Shown here piece by piece: positions 12,795 through 24,645 of a DNA stretch of 64,000 bases. Source of the DNA: Aphrophora alni (lineage: Eukaryota; Arthropoda; Insecta; Hemiptera; Aphrophoridae); assembly GCA_963513935.1 (NCBI GenBank), contig OY740777.1, forward strand, positions 13,441,092 to 13,505,091. The letters are read 5' to 3'. Numbering within the stretch: position 1 is the first letter of the stretch; every line of letters starts with the position of its first letter. A program made the translations under genes and the position numbers. The notes beneath the pieces are model-generated. The model had not been told where the DNA came from and did not search any database. It saw only the letters and a program-made list of their open reading frames with translations.

Positions 12795-13030
12795 TGTCTG
12801 GTTGAACAGAACTAAGATCCGTGTCTTAGCAATGAGCAGCGAGTTTGTCGGCCTTAAGAAGCCACGTCGTCGAAGGATATAAATAGACTGAGAGAAGTGA
12901 GATGGAAATAGCATCTGGAATCCATCGCACACACTTGTGGACACGACAGGCCTAAGCTAGTTTTATACTTTAATAAATACAGCCACTGGAGTTCTACAGT
13001 TGATTTGTTTTTCCTGTCTTTCTATATACA
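12795..13030 (+). repeat. possible solo LTR or Pol II promoter/terminator unit
   Basis: A compact, more GC-rich segment with a strong TATA box (TATAAATAG, 12878-12886), followed 90 bp later by AATAAA (12972-12977) and a GT-rich tail (GTTGATTTGTTTTTCCTG). This U3-R-U5-like order within about 235 bp, starting TG and ending CA, is what a solo LTR looks like. I could not find a flanking target duplication or a primer-binding site, so the boundaries are provisional. A short non-coding transcription unit is an alternative. Confidence 0.35.
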
Positions 13031-13269
13031 GTGTATTCGAAATTGTGTAGATAAAGTTGAGGAAGTGATTGTACATGAAAATAAACTGTGTAAAATATTG
13101 TAGTAACTTTCTGTTGAGTTATCTATAAAACCAAGAAAAATTATTCCTCAACAATTATTGTCACTTTGGTAGTTACCAATCGAAAAGTAAATTGGTAACG
13201 CTGTAAATTACCAACGATCCTAACGCTGTTTTTAAATTGTATTTATATATTTTAATTGGATCTAAACAT

Positions 13270-13800
13270 GCTTCCGTTATATCATAAACGTGTAGTTACT
13301 TATCTAGCATATAATGACACCTTCACATTTCACTAAAATTTAATGAAATCGGTAGAACCGCTTTTGAGAAATCACGTCTTTCGTAACAGCCCTTACAGTT
13401 ACTTTCTACACAAACCGGCATTTTTACGTTGTTCAACACGATTTGTTTCAGTTCTTTACGAAAATCGTAATTTTGTGTTTTTTTTCTACCTTCTACCTTC
13501 TTGAGTTTTTTTTGTCTTTGAAGCTACCTTCAAATTTTGAGATTTTTTTTTCAAACTTCTGTTTTTGATTATTTAAAATTCTGAATGAGCTGCCATAACA
13601 AAACATTTTTAATTATGATTTTCATTAAATTAATTCTAAAGTATGAACTTTTGCAAGTGGAACGTTCAAGGAAACAAAAATTGTTTTAATAAGTATCTAA
13701 ATTCGTTCCCTTAGTGCTACAATCTTCAATGTAAACAGGATTTGATTGAAATCGAGCTTTTATGGCGGCGGTCATCTCGTTTGTTTACTAATAACTCATA
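13270..13800. repeat. dispersed repeat family D fragment
   Basis: Contains ATGAAATCGGTAGAACCGCT, TTTTGAGAAATCACGT, CTTTGAAGCTACCTTCAAAT and TTATGGCGGCGGTCATC. Related phrases in similar order occur at 18060-18130, 19580-20240, 22220-22290 and 62010-62270. No transposase or tips are visible. It is probably an old, decayed transposon family. Confidence 0.5.
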
Positions 13801-14120
13801 AACCCGCATTTTTTTAAAAAGATAATCCTGGAGCAAAATGTGATATTGTGAAAATCATATTTTTTTAAATTTTGTGTTAGGTAGACTATGGGAAATACCG
13901 CCAAATAAAAAAACTGTAAAAAGTCTAGACATATGGCTAAAATATCTACCATATAGGCCTACTAAAATACTAAATTTATTCAAATCAGTTCAAACATTTG
14001 GTCTCTACAGCGATGAACATATTGGACTCAAAAGTCCGCAAAAAAGTCATTCTTTATCTATCAACATACTTTTTCCATATATGCGAGAATGTAAAATTTA
14101 AAAAAAAGTTCCTTTAAATA
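13801..14120. other. AT-rich non-coding DNA
   Basis: The 75-codon plus ORF at 13874-14101 shows no domain and its composition does not differ from surroundings. I see nothing else. Confidence 0.5.
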
Positions 14121-14630
14121 CAGGATGCCCTGAAAAGGTCGACTGGCTATTCATTTTCGAATTATATGCATCGAAATGAATACTAAATATCAAATAACAT
14201 AAAATCGAATTCAGTTTTATTATCCGTCTATCCGCCTATTTGTTCTTTTAGAAAAAAGCATTAAAACTCCAGAAATAAATGAGATGTTGAGTTCAGATTT
14301 AGTATAAGAATTTTGTATGTTACGTTTTACAAGTGTACTAAACACAAAGATTTTAATTTTATAATTAATTGTCAAAATGACGGCCGTTTGAAAACTTTAA
14401 CATTGAATTTCTCCAATATCGTTCATTTTAAACAGTTGTCATTGTGAAAATTATAAAAATAAAGTCTTTGTGTTTGGTACATAGATGAGTAATCTGAACT
14501 CAATCGAATTTTAAAGTTATAAAAGTACAAAACGAAGAGAAATTCGACTACACCTAAATGTTTTTGGCAATTTTTTTTTTTAGTTATTGTTGTAAGAAAT
14601 AGTCAGTTCACCTTTTTCCGGGACACCCTG
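14121..14630. mobile_element. foldback element, family A copy 3
   Basis: The left tip CAGGATGCCCTGAAAAGG follows TA, and the right tip reads CCTTTTTCCGGGACACCCTG followed by TG. The arms carry CCAGAAATAAATGAGATGTT and TATGTTACGTTTTACAAGTG, and the centre CAAAATGACGGCCGTTT. At 510 bp, it is the copy with the best-preserved pair of tips. Confidence 0.8.
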
Positions 14631-15354
14631 TGTATGTCATGCAGCCAAAATAGACTTCAAATATTTGATAATATATTTCACAACGAATAGGCCTACCCCA
14701 ATAAAACAAAAATATTTGTATTCATCTTTCCAAAAACGTCAGTCCCGTATTTACTTCTTTTTAACTTAGACCACAAGAAAATTATAGTTAACAATTAAAT
14801 TGTAAAATACTGCCTAAATCCCCCGTCGCTGTAGATTTTATCTAGGTATTCGTCTATTTACTTGAGAACAGTAATTTGCTATTAAATAAAGTTTAGATCA
14901 TTGGTTTAACAAAACTTCAAACTAACAATCTCTAAACGAAATTTAACTATTCGACCTGCTAAGAAAGTGTTCCATTGTTGATTTCCACTTTTTGAATACT
15001 CATAAATTGAAGTTTTTAGAGAAATAAAGATGAAAGTTGAAGGCTCATATTTTGGTATTTATATGTAGGCTTAAAAAAATTAACAAAATAAGATTATTTA
15101 TTTATTTTCTAATTAATTTTGTTTTATATCGTTTAATTTTTAAATATATTCACGATATTCTTAGTTTAACATTCCCCCCTCCCATTTTACTTAGGACAGA
15201 TGTACAGAGTGGGGTAAAACAAAGAGAATTTTAATAAAGAAAAATATTAATTATGTGCAGGAAAATCCCATATATTAATGCTCAAATTAAACTTTTCAAC
15301 ACTTTTCTTTTCTGTATATAATTAATTAATATAATATTATAATATAATTAATTT

Positions 15355-15430
15355 TAAGTAGCGAACATTTAAACTCTCGTGTTTATACCATTATAAAGCA
15401 TTGAAATCTCCAAATAGTCTCAGTTCATAA
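15355..15430 (+). repeat. diverged direct repeat, copy 1
   Basis: The segment with TATACCATTATAAAGCATTG and CAAATAGTCTCAG recurs about 540 bp downstream as TATACCACTGTAAAGCATTA and CGAACAGTCTCAG. Identity is roughly 75-80% by eye over 70 bp, so this is an old local duplication. Confidence 0.55.
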
Positions 15431-15892
15431 ATGTCAATAAATTGCAGTAAAGTATAGCCTATCTTATAAGCTTCCAAAGAGGAGCGATATCTATTGTTTA
15501 TATAACTCGTATTAATACAAATTGAACCATTAAAAAAATTTAATATGCATTACTGTTAATGTTAGAACATTTTTTTTATAATCACAGATATATTTTTCTA
15601 CTAAAAATGTTGTTTTAATATTTTCACTTTTAGCAACTTTATTTCATTGAAAATTTGTATGTGATATTTACTTATTTTTAATTTATTACATAAAAATGTG
15701 TAATATTAAACTATGTTTATTGGTTAATTGTTTAATTCTAAATAATGCCTGATAATAAAAATTTCAATATTAGGCTACCACTTAAAAACCGAAGCGGATT
15801 GAACTATACACATAAAAATCGTTTTATAAAATCACAATTTAAACAGTACAAGCGTTTTCTCCTCTTCGAGAACATAATTGTTAATTTTAAGG

Positions 15893-15955
15893 AGACAAAC
15901 ATTTTAACACTCGCTTTTATACCACTGTAAAGCATTAAAGTCACCGAACAGTCTC
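15893..15955 (+). repeat. diverged direct repeat, copy 2
   Basis: Partner of 15355-15430, same orientation, with matching order of CATTTTAACACTCG, TATACCAC and AACAGTCTCAG. Confidence 0.55.
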
Positions 15956-16639
15956 AGAAATCGCACAACACACTATCACAACTAGAAACTGAATGAAAAT
16001 CAAATACCTCTCTAAACAGACGTAAAAATCACACCCTTATAGTATTAAAACACCCCTAAATAAGAGACCCGCAGGAACAGCGTCTATTGGCTTTGTAGCT
16101 TAAGGACAGAAGGATTTAAGGAAAGATTTTTACCATCATAAAACTGAGGTTATATCGATATTAAAACGTCCCGCTGGGTTTAGTCTCGATTGTAGGTTTC
16201 GTTACACATTAAAATCAGCTGATGAATCGGACCCGTTTGGTTGTCTGTACAATTGTGCGATTGGTAATACAAAAAACGAAATAAAACTGAAAAAAAGAAA
16301 CCTATATGTTAAAACAATTAAAAAGAAGAATAAATATGACCTTACGTAGGCTGTGTGTACAATCCATCATTATCTAATAACTTTAAAACCGGACTGTACT
16401 TAATATTTAAGAAAGTTATATTATAGGTCGAATAGTTTTGTTTGGTTAGTAATTCTATTGTGAATGTGTGTATGATAAAGTTTGTGCAATGTTTTAGACT
16501 GTTTATTTATATAGGCTACACGTCTGTAAGTATCCTGTGTTATAGACAGTATTAAATTGTATCTAAATGTTAGTTGATTGTTTAAAAAGTTATTGTAAAC
16601 CGTTATCTATGCTACCACATGAAGATATATAACGATGTT

Positions 16640-16657
16640 AAAAGATCTAGATCTTTT
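16640..16657. repeat. 18-bp perfect palindrome
   Basis: AAAAGATCTAGATCTTTT is perfectly self-complementary. It is followed within 35 bp by two further GATC sites. It could be a symmetric protein-binding site or chance in AT-rich DNA. Confidence 0.6.
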
Positions 16658-16834
16658 GAAATGATCTGTTCTCTAATGATCTTTTAGAGTCCAAAAAGTG
16701 ATCGCTGTGGTTTCATCTTGGTAAGAAAATCATTATTAATTTCATTTTCATTTCGGAATAGATGATATCTTCAAAGAATACCCACAAGAGTCGTTTATAT
16801 ATTCTCAGTACAGTCCGTAACATGTAACATGGAC

Positions 16835-16985
16835 TTTCATAATGCGCGTTGGGTGAAGTTGCAGGCAGGAGGAGAAGTGATGTCATACTCACTACTACTG
16901 AGACATTGACCTAGCTCCAATCCGCCGTTAACGTTTGTCAGCGTTGCCGTCTCGTCTTTGTTTTGTTTACAAAAGGTTGGAGAAA
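16835..16985. promoter_or_regulatory. GC-richer island with CCAAT and CRE-like motifs
   Basis: A block of higher GC with GTGATGTCA, CTCCAATCCGCC (a CCAAT box) and GCGTTGCCGTCTC. It is bounded by AT-rich DNA. No exon can be tied to it on either strand. Promoter assignment is weak. Confidence 0.2.
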
Positions 16986-18701
16986 CTTTCTAAGCAGACA
17001 AATCGTTATACAAATTTCAAAATTGCATTTATTTAAAAAAAAATCTTTAGTTTTTATATTTTAGTCAGATTTAATAACAATTAAACTAAATAACCAGAAA
17101 AAAACATTATTTAAATTTCAAATTGCCGGCAAATTTTCAAAAGAACTTTTCTTTTCTTTTTTTTTTTTTCAGTAGTCTAGTAGTTTCGATTTTTATTAAA
17201 TTTAGTATTTAACCTCATATTTGTTAAATCAATAGCCCCTCCGTTCTTTAGTCCCGAGATTAACTTTCTTCCTAATGTTTTCACCTTCCATCACTACACA
17301 ACAAATTAATGTTTTGAAATCCACGTATAACTACAGTACAAAACTCACTGCAGGACTGAGCTCATTGTTTCCCCCACTACTCCAACCGGTGCAGTGATGA
17401 CTGAGCATCTCAATTACAGAGGTCAAGTAAGTCTTACGAACTGCACTCCACAACTTGCATGTACTCTGAGAGATGAAATTAAACCTTGTCTAGGGACTAT
17501 ATCAAGAGATTCGAACTTTTGGTACAACGTTTTGAAGGCATTGACAATATTGAAAAATTTTAGCGCTTTGGGTCGTTTTCAGTTCCTGTATTTTTAATAA
17601 ACACAAAATTATTTTTGTTCGTCTGATTTTACTTACATTTGTGAAAAATATTATAAAAATGTTTAAAACCCAACATGACATAGTTTTAATGAGTCGAAAA
17701 ATATTTTAGGTTATGTTGGGTTAGGTTAGGTTATGTTATTTTTGAGTTATATTATACAAGTACTCTTCCGCCGAAGTATATGGAAATTATAATCATATTT
17801 GGTAGCCTATATGTGCATATTATGTTGGTCATATGTTTGAAAAAAAAATCCAATCAAAATTTGAGTGTAGATAAAATAAGAAAAAACAACAACAAATACG
17901 CGATTTCATCAACATCGGATGTAACACTTTTGATTAAATTTCGTTCAAGGGTAGCTTCTAAGGATTCAAAGGAAACTTATTGTTTGTCATATCATGAAAA
18001 TTATCGTGTCTTTACCGTTACTTAACCAAAGAATATACCACGGAACTATTAGAATAGAAGTAATTTCTCAAAATCAGCTTTACCGATTTCGTTTAAATTT
18101 TAATGAAATGTAAAGATCAATAACGCAAACTTGTGGGTAAAAACGTAAATATAAAAATTGTATGGTTTAGGAATAATTGGCAAAAACTTACATTTGTTAC
18201 GACCTTCGTCATTAAAAGCTAGATCTTAGAGCGAGCGAAGCGAGTTTAGTCCTTTATTTAAAGATTATTTTACTTGAAAACTACCAAATTGAAAGTTTTG
18301 TGAAAATAGTTTTGGTTGGTTTTATTTGGCTATGTGGAAGTGTAACTGAGAAAGTTAGTGCTTTTACACAATTACTATAATATTAAAATATTGTGTAAGT
18401 ATTTTAATATGTTTTTTTAATGTGCAAGTTATTGAGCGGCACTCGAAAATGGGCTTTAAACACGTCACAGAAGAAAGATAAAAAAGCAAAGTCACACGAA
18501 GAATAGAAAGATTATCATATTATGTTAACCTTCATTTCTATTTCAAATGTATTTGGTTACAAAATACATTTAACTTAAATTTATTATTACATTCAGTTGC
18601 GACGAATACCCGATTTGTTTCCTAAACTCTTTACCAACAAAACTCTCCAAAGTGTCTCACATTTTCATTCCGTGCAAAATATAAAACGATAATTTATTTT
18701 T
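16986..18701. other. AT-rich non-coding DNA
   Basis: Holds the small telomere-like patch at 17706-17738 and a family D fragment around 18060-18130. ORFs at 17394-17597 and 17780-18025 (plus) lack recognisable domains. Confidence 0.5.
17706..17738. repeat. short (TTAGG)n-like patch
   Basis: Six degenerate TTAGG/TTATG/TTGGG units in a row in AT-rich DNA, the same unit as at 9590-9687. Confidence 0.6.
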
Positions 18702-18884
18702 TCAGTATCGATACTTAAACAATCGATTCACGCGGTGAACGTGATTAAGAGAAGGGCAAATAGGACTTAATAGAGTTTTGTTGATCAATTTGAACGCATC
18801 TGCAGCATGGCTGCGCGACTTTTTATTACGAATAAAAGCTAACTTGCCGCCGACAAATGGATTCTTCGCTTTTATTGCAGCCAT
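18702..18884 (-). CDS. unrecognised short ORF, possible first exon
   Basis: A 60-codon minus-strand ORF whose start context (AACAAGATGGCT) is a strong Kozak match and whose local GC is above its surroundings. The product is basic (many K and R) with no signal peptide or recognised domain. It could be a first coding exon or an isolated chance ORF. The AAGATGGC start also matches the YY1/Pho-type motif common in nearby repeats, which could explain the good context without any gene. Confidence 0.2.
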   Translation of the reverse strand: MAAIKAKNPFVGGKLAFIRNKKSRSHAADAFKLINKTLLSPICPSLNHVHRVNRLFKYRY

Positions 18885-18889
18885 CTTGT

Positions 18890-20689
18890 TTATTTGGCGA
18901 CTCTATTAACTTTATTTATTTATTTTTGCTGATTTTACAACGAGAGTTCAGATCAATGATTTTGCTTCTTTTTGCAGGTAGAAAAAATATAGCGGAGAAA
19001 ATAGATTTAACAGTAAATTTGTTTAATTTCCTTTTCAGCCGGTGAAATTTAAGAATAATGTATAACGTTTTTTTAACGTTGTATTACCTTTACATACACG
19101 TTAAAATTTAAAAAATTAACAAACACACACAAAAATATGTATATAATAATATAACAGCACCATGAAACCCTGGCTACCCGCAAATCAAATAAACGGCGGA
19201 AAAATCTTTGAGCTAAATTTGTCACGTACTCTAAAAAACCTCCATTCCCTTAAAAATGTATTTATATACTTTTAGGTGAGCAAAATAAACTATGCAAAAT
19301 GATTGTACAAAATTTTTCAGTCGCTGAACCCCAAAACCAAAAATAAACCGATCAAATCTAATCGTAACCAAAATTGTCAGTTCCATAATTTTTAAACAAA
19401 ACATGAAATAAACCTTTCAAAAAATATCTATGTTTTACAAAAAGGCATAAATTTGTTTCGCTTTGCCATAAAAGCGACCTTACGCGTTTTAAATAACGCC
19501 GCCCAAGATTCATTTCGCTTTTGCTAATTATTCTTTAAATTGCAAATTTTCCCACGGTATTAAAATTCTGTGTCAGTATCTTAAAGTTTAACTCAAATCT
19601 GTAGAGGCGTGTTTGAGAAATTACGTTCTTTTTAACGGCTGTATTTTCAGATAAGTCATGAACTGATAATTTTAGAGAGATGGCGACCAATAAGTTTTGT
19701 TTGCGTCATTAGAGACTAAACTTGAACACAATTTCATCAAAATCGTTAGAGTTAATTTTGAGAAAATAGTAAGGTATTTTGAGTTATGAATAAAATCCCC
19801 GAGATATGGCCAAAATATGCGCACATAACATATTTAATTAAAAACAGCCCACGTGTATAGGTTTTGTGTGTTTTTAATTTTTTAAATTTTAAATAGAAAA
19901 AAAACTTGCTTAGCTTTTATAAACTCAATATTCAAGAATTTATTGATTTTTTTTTCCCCAATTATTTCTGACTCTTCCTTTAATCTTTAAAGTCAATTTT
20001 GAAAAGAAATACCAACTGTATTTTTTAGCAATTTATAACATTTTTGTTGTTGTTTCTTCTTTTGTTTATTGGAAGATTTTGATCAAAAACCATTATTTAA
20101 ATCCATATAGAGTACCATTTAACAAAATTTTGTCAAAATAATTAAAGTCGATTTTTAAAAAATCGTACGTTTGTGTTTTTGTTTTATGACAGCCTTCTCC
20201 AAATTTTGATTTTTCAAAAAATGAAACTTCATGACATATGGACAAAACACAAAAATATTTGATTACAATAGTCTCCTCGTTTAGACTGCAATGAGTAAAC
20301 AGACGTCTTTCCAAAACGGCGTTCCAAATTTGTGTAGGTATTCCCAAAACGGATATTTCTGAAAAACTCGAAATTAATTTTTATATCTGTGAGAAAATAA
20401 AAATAATAAAATATGTTTTTAATTATTTAGCCTACACAGCAAAATACTAATACATTTTTGATTTACAAAACTAAACGTAAAATTTTGGGAAAACGTAAAC
20501 TTTCTATTGCAAACTTACCGAAATTCAAATCCATAAAAAACGTTTTAAAATATCCGAACATTCTGCATGTATAGTCTCTCCTTTGTGTTCTGTTTTGTTA
20601 GTTTTTGAAAAAACATGAAATCAATTTGAAGTTAAGTTAAACACAAAAGTATTTATAATAATATATATTATTTCTGACACTCATGGACT
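18890..20689. repeat. AT-rich DNA with family D repeat fragments
   Basis: Around 19600-19850 are TTTGAGAAATTACGT, AGAGAGATGGCGACCAATAA and ATTTCATCAAAATCG. Around 20150-20240 is TTTGTGTTTTTGTTTTATGA followed by a CTCCAAATTTTG phrase. All are shared with 13270-13800 and 62010-62270. The 84-codon minus ORF at 20093-20347 lies inside this repeat and is not called. No gene is found. Confidence 0.45.
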
Positions 20690-20800
20690 CACTTTATTGA
20701 GTACAGCTGGCAATCCCGAGGATGCCTAGCTGGATCTACACTTTTTTTTATGTAGTCTTTGTTAAATCCTTGTCTTTCATTTTTCTTATCCGGTCTCACA
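20690..20800 (-). repeat. dispersed repeat E, minus-oriented copy
   Basis: The reverse complement closely resembles 31272-31390. Both carry GAGACCGGATA, AAGATGAAAG-like sequence, GACTACAT followed by an A-run, ATCCAGCTAGG and TCGGGATTGCCA in the same order. Identity is about 75% by eye. The moderately GC-rich, codon-like composition suggests a decayed coding piece of a transposon, but frames are broken. Confidence 0.6.
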
Positions 20801-21930
20801 TGACGAATTCATGTTCTTTCCCTAACGTTTAGAGTATTCGGGGACAATATTTTATAGTGTTTTCTAATTTTGAACAAAATTATAAGACTTTTGTATTGCT
20901 TTTACTTTTTTGTAAGTATAGAACCAATCGTTTAGGAGTTATATGTATTTATAGAAAAATTGATGTGCGATGCATTTTCGGTAGGCGATTTTTCGTATTT
21001 CTCATTGTTAAATTAAGTTAATTAAATTTAATTAATATCAGCGATTGACGGACAGACAAGAAAGCGAGTTTATATTGCATTTTCATCAATTCTGAGCTGT
21101 GTTTAAATTATCTATCACTTCAGGAAGTTAGTTTAAAATCAATTGCAATATTTGTACCGAACAAACAAGAAAGGGAGTTAATAAAAACGTGTTAAAAAAG
21201 AAAACAGCAAAGATAGATGTAAACAATAATAGGACAAATTTCAAAAAGATGAGGTAACCCATCATCAATCTGATTTCAAGAGTGTCACAAATGACCACAA
21301 AAAATACAAGACAATGAGTCATGTTTGTGTTGTGTTGTGACAATGGAATAGCTGTAATGTAATCTGTAGACAATAAACAGGACAAGGTAATACCGTTATT
21401 ATAATTAAATCATTCTATAAAACCACTCTAAAGCTGCAGGACATTCTTTCATCCTTGAAACTAAGGATAACCCGAGGCTTATATCCTTTGTAACAAAGAT
21501 GTCTTCCCCACCATTGCGTTTCCAAGAAACTCTTCAATAGCTTAATAACGAATATTTTACAAAACGCCGCGTATTCTTGCTGCATCTAGTTGCCGGTAAG
21601 AAATAACTAAAAGAAGGACGCAAAAAAACACACAAGAATAGATTAAGGACTGGACCACTTTGTCCAATTACAGGCAATATGTTTCCCTTAATACTAAGTG
21701 TGTAATTAGGTTAAACGAGTTGGTTTTGTTCTGCGTTCAATTTTTTTTTAAAGTTTTATTTCGAGACGAATAAACGGTTCAAATAATCGCACAAACTTTC
21801 TCACACACCCATTCACAATAATTAGTAAACAAACAAATCTCTCCGTGGGCAAAAGTGTCAATTCGATAGTAAAAAAACAATAATCGACCAACTTAGATTG
21901 TGTAGAAAATATTTAAAATAATATTTATAT
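20801..21930. other. AT-rich non-coding DNA
   Basis: The 85-codon hydrophobic minus-strand ORF at 21128-21385 has no family match I can make. CACAAACTTTCTCACACACC near 21790 is another copy of the dispersed repeat seen near 1235. I see nothing else. Confidence 0.45.
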
Positions 21931-22045
21931 TTTTTGTTATTATACATTTTTAGTACATTTGCCATCATTTGTGTGTTTAAAATGTGTGTTTTGATTTTTA
22001 ACACACAAATGATGGCAAATATCCGAAAAATGTATAAGAACAAAA
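21931..22045. repeat. 115-bp imperfect hairpin
   Basis: Arms of about 47 bp: ACATTTGCCATCATTTGTGT on the left matches ACACAAATGATGGCAAAT on the right, extending to TTTTGTTATTATACATTTTT and its approximate complement. The loop is about 20 bp. The hairpin generates mirror-image peptides on the two strands (21858-22043 minus, 21934-22119 plus), neither of which is a gene. Confidence 0.8.
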
Positions 22046-22769
22046 TTGAACTTCCATCATTAACAAATACTGTAACTTCAAACAGAGAATATTTATATAT
22101 TTTATTAACTGATTTTTAATTTTTTTTATTTGCGTCTAAACTAGTCTTAAACACAAACGAAATTAAGTTTAAAGAAGGCGGCCAATTTTAGATTTTATAT
22201 ATTTTTTTTAATTATTACTTAATTAATTTTTATCAAAATTTGAATGAAATCGGCAGAAAAGATTTTGAGAAATTACGCGTAAAGACTGTCTTAATCATTG
22301 AGCTATCAATAGTTAATTTTGTACTAGTATTAAGTAGTGAAGTTGCTATTCTAATAATAAAAAAATGGTGTTTTATAAAGTCCAATAAGAATTTTTAGAA
22401 CGTTTTTGTTGTACAAGTTGGAAAACTTTTAGTCTATATTGTTATTGAATGTACTTTGATTTTCTCTTGGCAATACTATATAAAAGTGACAGAATTTTTC
22501 AAATCAGTTCCAAAAACACGTAATTAATTAAGTTTTATAACATCGTGGAAGTTAATCAGTCACCGAAAGCGCTGACGCATTACGGCAGCTCGATTCACTC
22601 AATATTCAGCCTTAAGTGTTATTATAGAGACACCGGTAAATACCCTCCAATTCCTGCCACGAAGATTTAAATCCAAACTAAACTCTTGCAATTTCATAGA
22701 GAAAAGGCAGCACCGCGATTCTGGAAGCATTTTAGGCGACTCTACAAGCACCAGTAAAAAGATTCCTGA
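22046..22769. other. AT-rich DNA grading into retrotransposon-derived sequence
   Basis: A family D phrase (GAAATCGGCAGAAAAGATTT, TTGAGAAATTACG) occurs near 22240-22275. From about 22550 GC rises and the composition becomes coding-like, probably the decayed upstream part of the retroelement continued at 22770. Confidence 0.4.
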
Positions 22770-23423
22770 ATGGGTATTATTATGAAATCAGACAACTCCG
22801 ATCAGTCGGTACCAAAACAATACGGTATCATACCCGGAGATCCTGTCCAAAACCTTTTTCATCGTCTTCCATATAGCAACCATAAACTTAAGAACCCCTT
22901 TCTGCCTAAACCTGCCTTCTTAGAATACGAACTCAAACAGTCAGCACTCCAAACCATCTATACGGAATTTGTAGAATCCACTTTCGGATCACCAATCCCA
23001 GACGGCGGAAAAAGTGGTGCCGAACACTACTTCCGCCTCCTTCAAGAACATCTGACTGTATGCACACCCATCAGTAACTACGACGAGGAAGTAGAAGCCG
23101 TCCACACCGCAGCCCTTCTTAGAAAACCTCTACATATGAACCCACATGCAACTCCCAAGTTGACTTCCAGAGGGCTATTGAATGTTGAGAAAATTAGAGA
23201 GCCTGGTGAACCACAATGGACTCTCAGTCACGTCAATATCAGGGTTAACGTAGAACTCAAACATAAATCTGCCTCGACTTGCAGTGGCCCAAGTAAGCTC
23301 AACAATCAACCGTCAACAAATGAAATAAACAACGCCTCCCCGAAACAGTTGAAGGTAAACAATGGGAGTGCCATCTCACCTTCGGTCCTATTGACCTCAA
23401 CGTCCCTCGTGGAGTCAAGGTAG
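22770..23423 (+). pseudogene. decayed RNase H-like domain of a non-LTR retrotransposon
   Basis: A 217-codon open frame, the longest non-repetitive one in the window, with GC and codon use clearly unlike the surroundings. Residues 62-114 resemble the RNase HI domain found after the reverse transcriptase in some non-LTR elements: a beta-strand IYTE at 63-66 where active enzymes have an aspartate, a glycine-rich turn (SPIPDGGKSGA, 74-84), a hydrophobic strand, and NYDEEVEAV (103-111) matching the helix with the second catalytic acid (E107 here). The first aspartate is replaced by E66, and the later catalytic D/H region is not recognisable: after about 120 the sequence is Ser/Asn/Pro-rich and probably frame-shifted. 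A short GPIDLNVPRG piece in another frame follows the apparent end (near 23385). Assignment rests on motif resemblance only. Confidence 0.5.
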
Positions 23424-24645
23424 CGGGTTGACTACTTTACCTACCATCTAGACCGTATTTGCACGCTACCACCTCTAAGGTCCAGTTATGAGAGAACTTA
23501 CGCTGGTCGCCTCAAAACCTGCTCATCCCTAAATGACTCTCCGCAGAACAAGAGACTCCAGTTCACTTAAGCCCATCTCAACTAATGACTCAACAGCCTA
23601 GGGTAGGTGTCGTAAGTATTTAAAACTAAAAATTTCATAAATTAATATTCATCCTGAAAACTAATACAAATATTTATACCCCGGTCAAACTGTACCTAAG
23701 GAGGACGTAACGTTTTGTAGTATTAAAACGTAATCAATGAAATCTCAATTTCCTACGTATTGGACTGGAATATTTATTAAACAAATCAATCATAAAAGCG
23801 TTTCTCAGTTTATTCCATGCAAATAAGTTTACAAAACACCGATGATTCATAATTTACATAGAATGGAAAACCAAAATGGCGGCGTAAGTAACAACATATC
23901 GTTATAATAATGGCTTCACAAACAAAACTCGCGAAACAATAAACACTATAAAAGTTAATAATCTATAAAATTGTTTACCAAAAACTTAGTTGATATTTGT
24001 TTTTCTCGTGGAGTCATTTTGTTGAGCTGTTATTCACAGCTGACTTGGTTTATGTTCAGATTGGAGACAATTAAGCACAACTTTGCTCCAGCGGAGTCAG
24101 TTTAACAAACTGCGAGCTTTGGATCTCATTTCGTAAAAGTTTATGCGCAAGGGTTATTTATGTAGCGGAAAATCGAGAGGTTTTATTATAAAGATTAAAA
24201 TATATTTACATTGAGACGTTTTGTAAATTGATGAGTTATCTTTATTTGTATTGCAAGAACGTTTTAGTGCGATTTTATGTTACTTTTTTTAATTATTTTT
24301 ATTATTCAACCATACACAGAGTGGTACAGAATGAAAAGGCAAAAATTGTTATTGTTGTTAATTATGGACATAGATTTTTTGAAATGTCCAATAAACATGA
24401 ATCCTAAAATCGTTTTCCGCGTCATGTTTTAATTGACCATTTTGAATTTTTCCGTTTCTTAAACAGTTACGACCAAACACATCATTAAATTGTTATGCAA
24501 TTTAAACAAAACATTTTTGCCGAATGATTTATGTATAAGGTTTTACCTGTCCAGTATACGAAGTATAGGGAAGATTGGTAAACGACCTTTGTTTTTTAAC
24601 TGTATTCACCTTTCATGATCTCAGGAAGACGAAAAAGTCATTTTT
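23424..24645. other. retroelement tail, then AT-rich non-coding DNA
   Basis: 23424-23600 stays GC-rich and coding-like with stops in every frame, so it is probably more of the same decayed retrotransposon. From 23640 the sequence is ordinary AT-rich DNA. CAAAATGGCGGCGTAAG at about 23873 is another instance of the YY1/Pho-like core discussed in the findings. Confidence 0.4.

Larger units (their letters stand above)
14631..16639. other. AT-rich non-coding DNA
   Basis: No supported gene. ORFs at 15037-15234 and 15745-15930 (plus) are low-complexity. The stretch contains the diverged direct repeat listed at 15355 and 15893. Confidence 0.5.

Noticed and set aside
21858..22119. Two similar peptides on opposite strands
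   Set aside because: The similarity is produced by the 115-bp hairpin at 21931-22045, not by duplicated genes.
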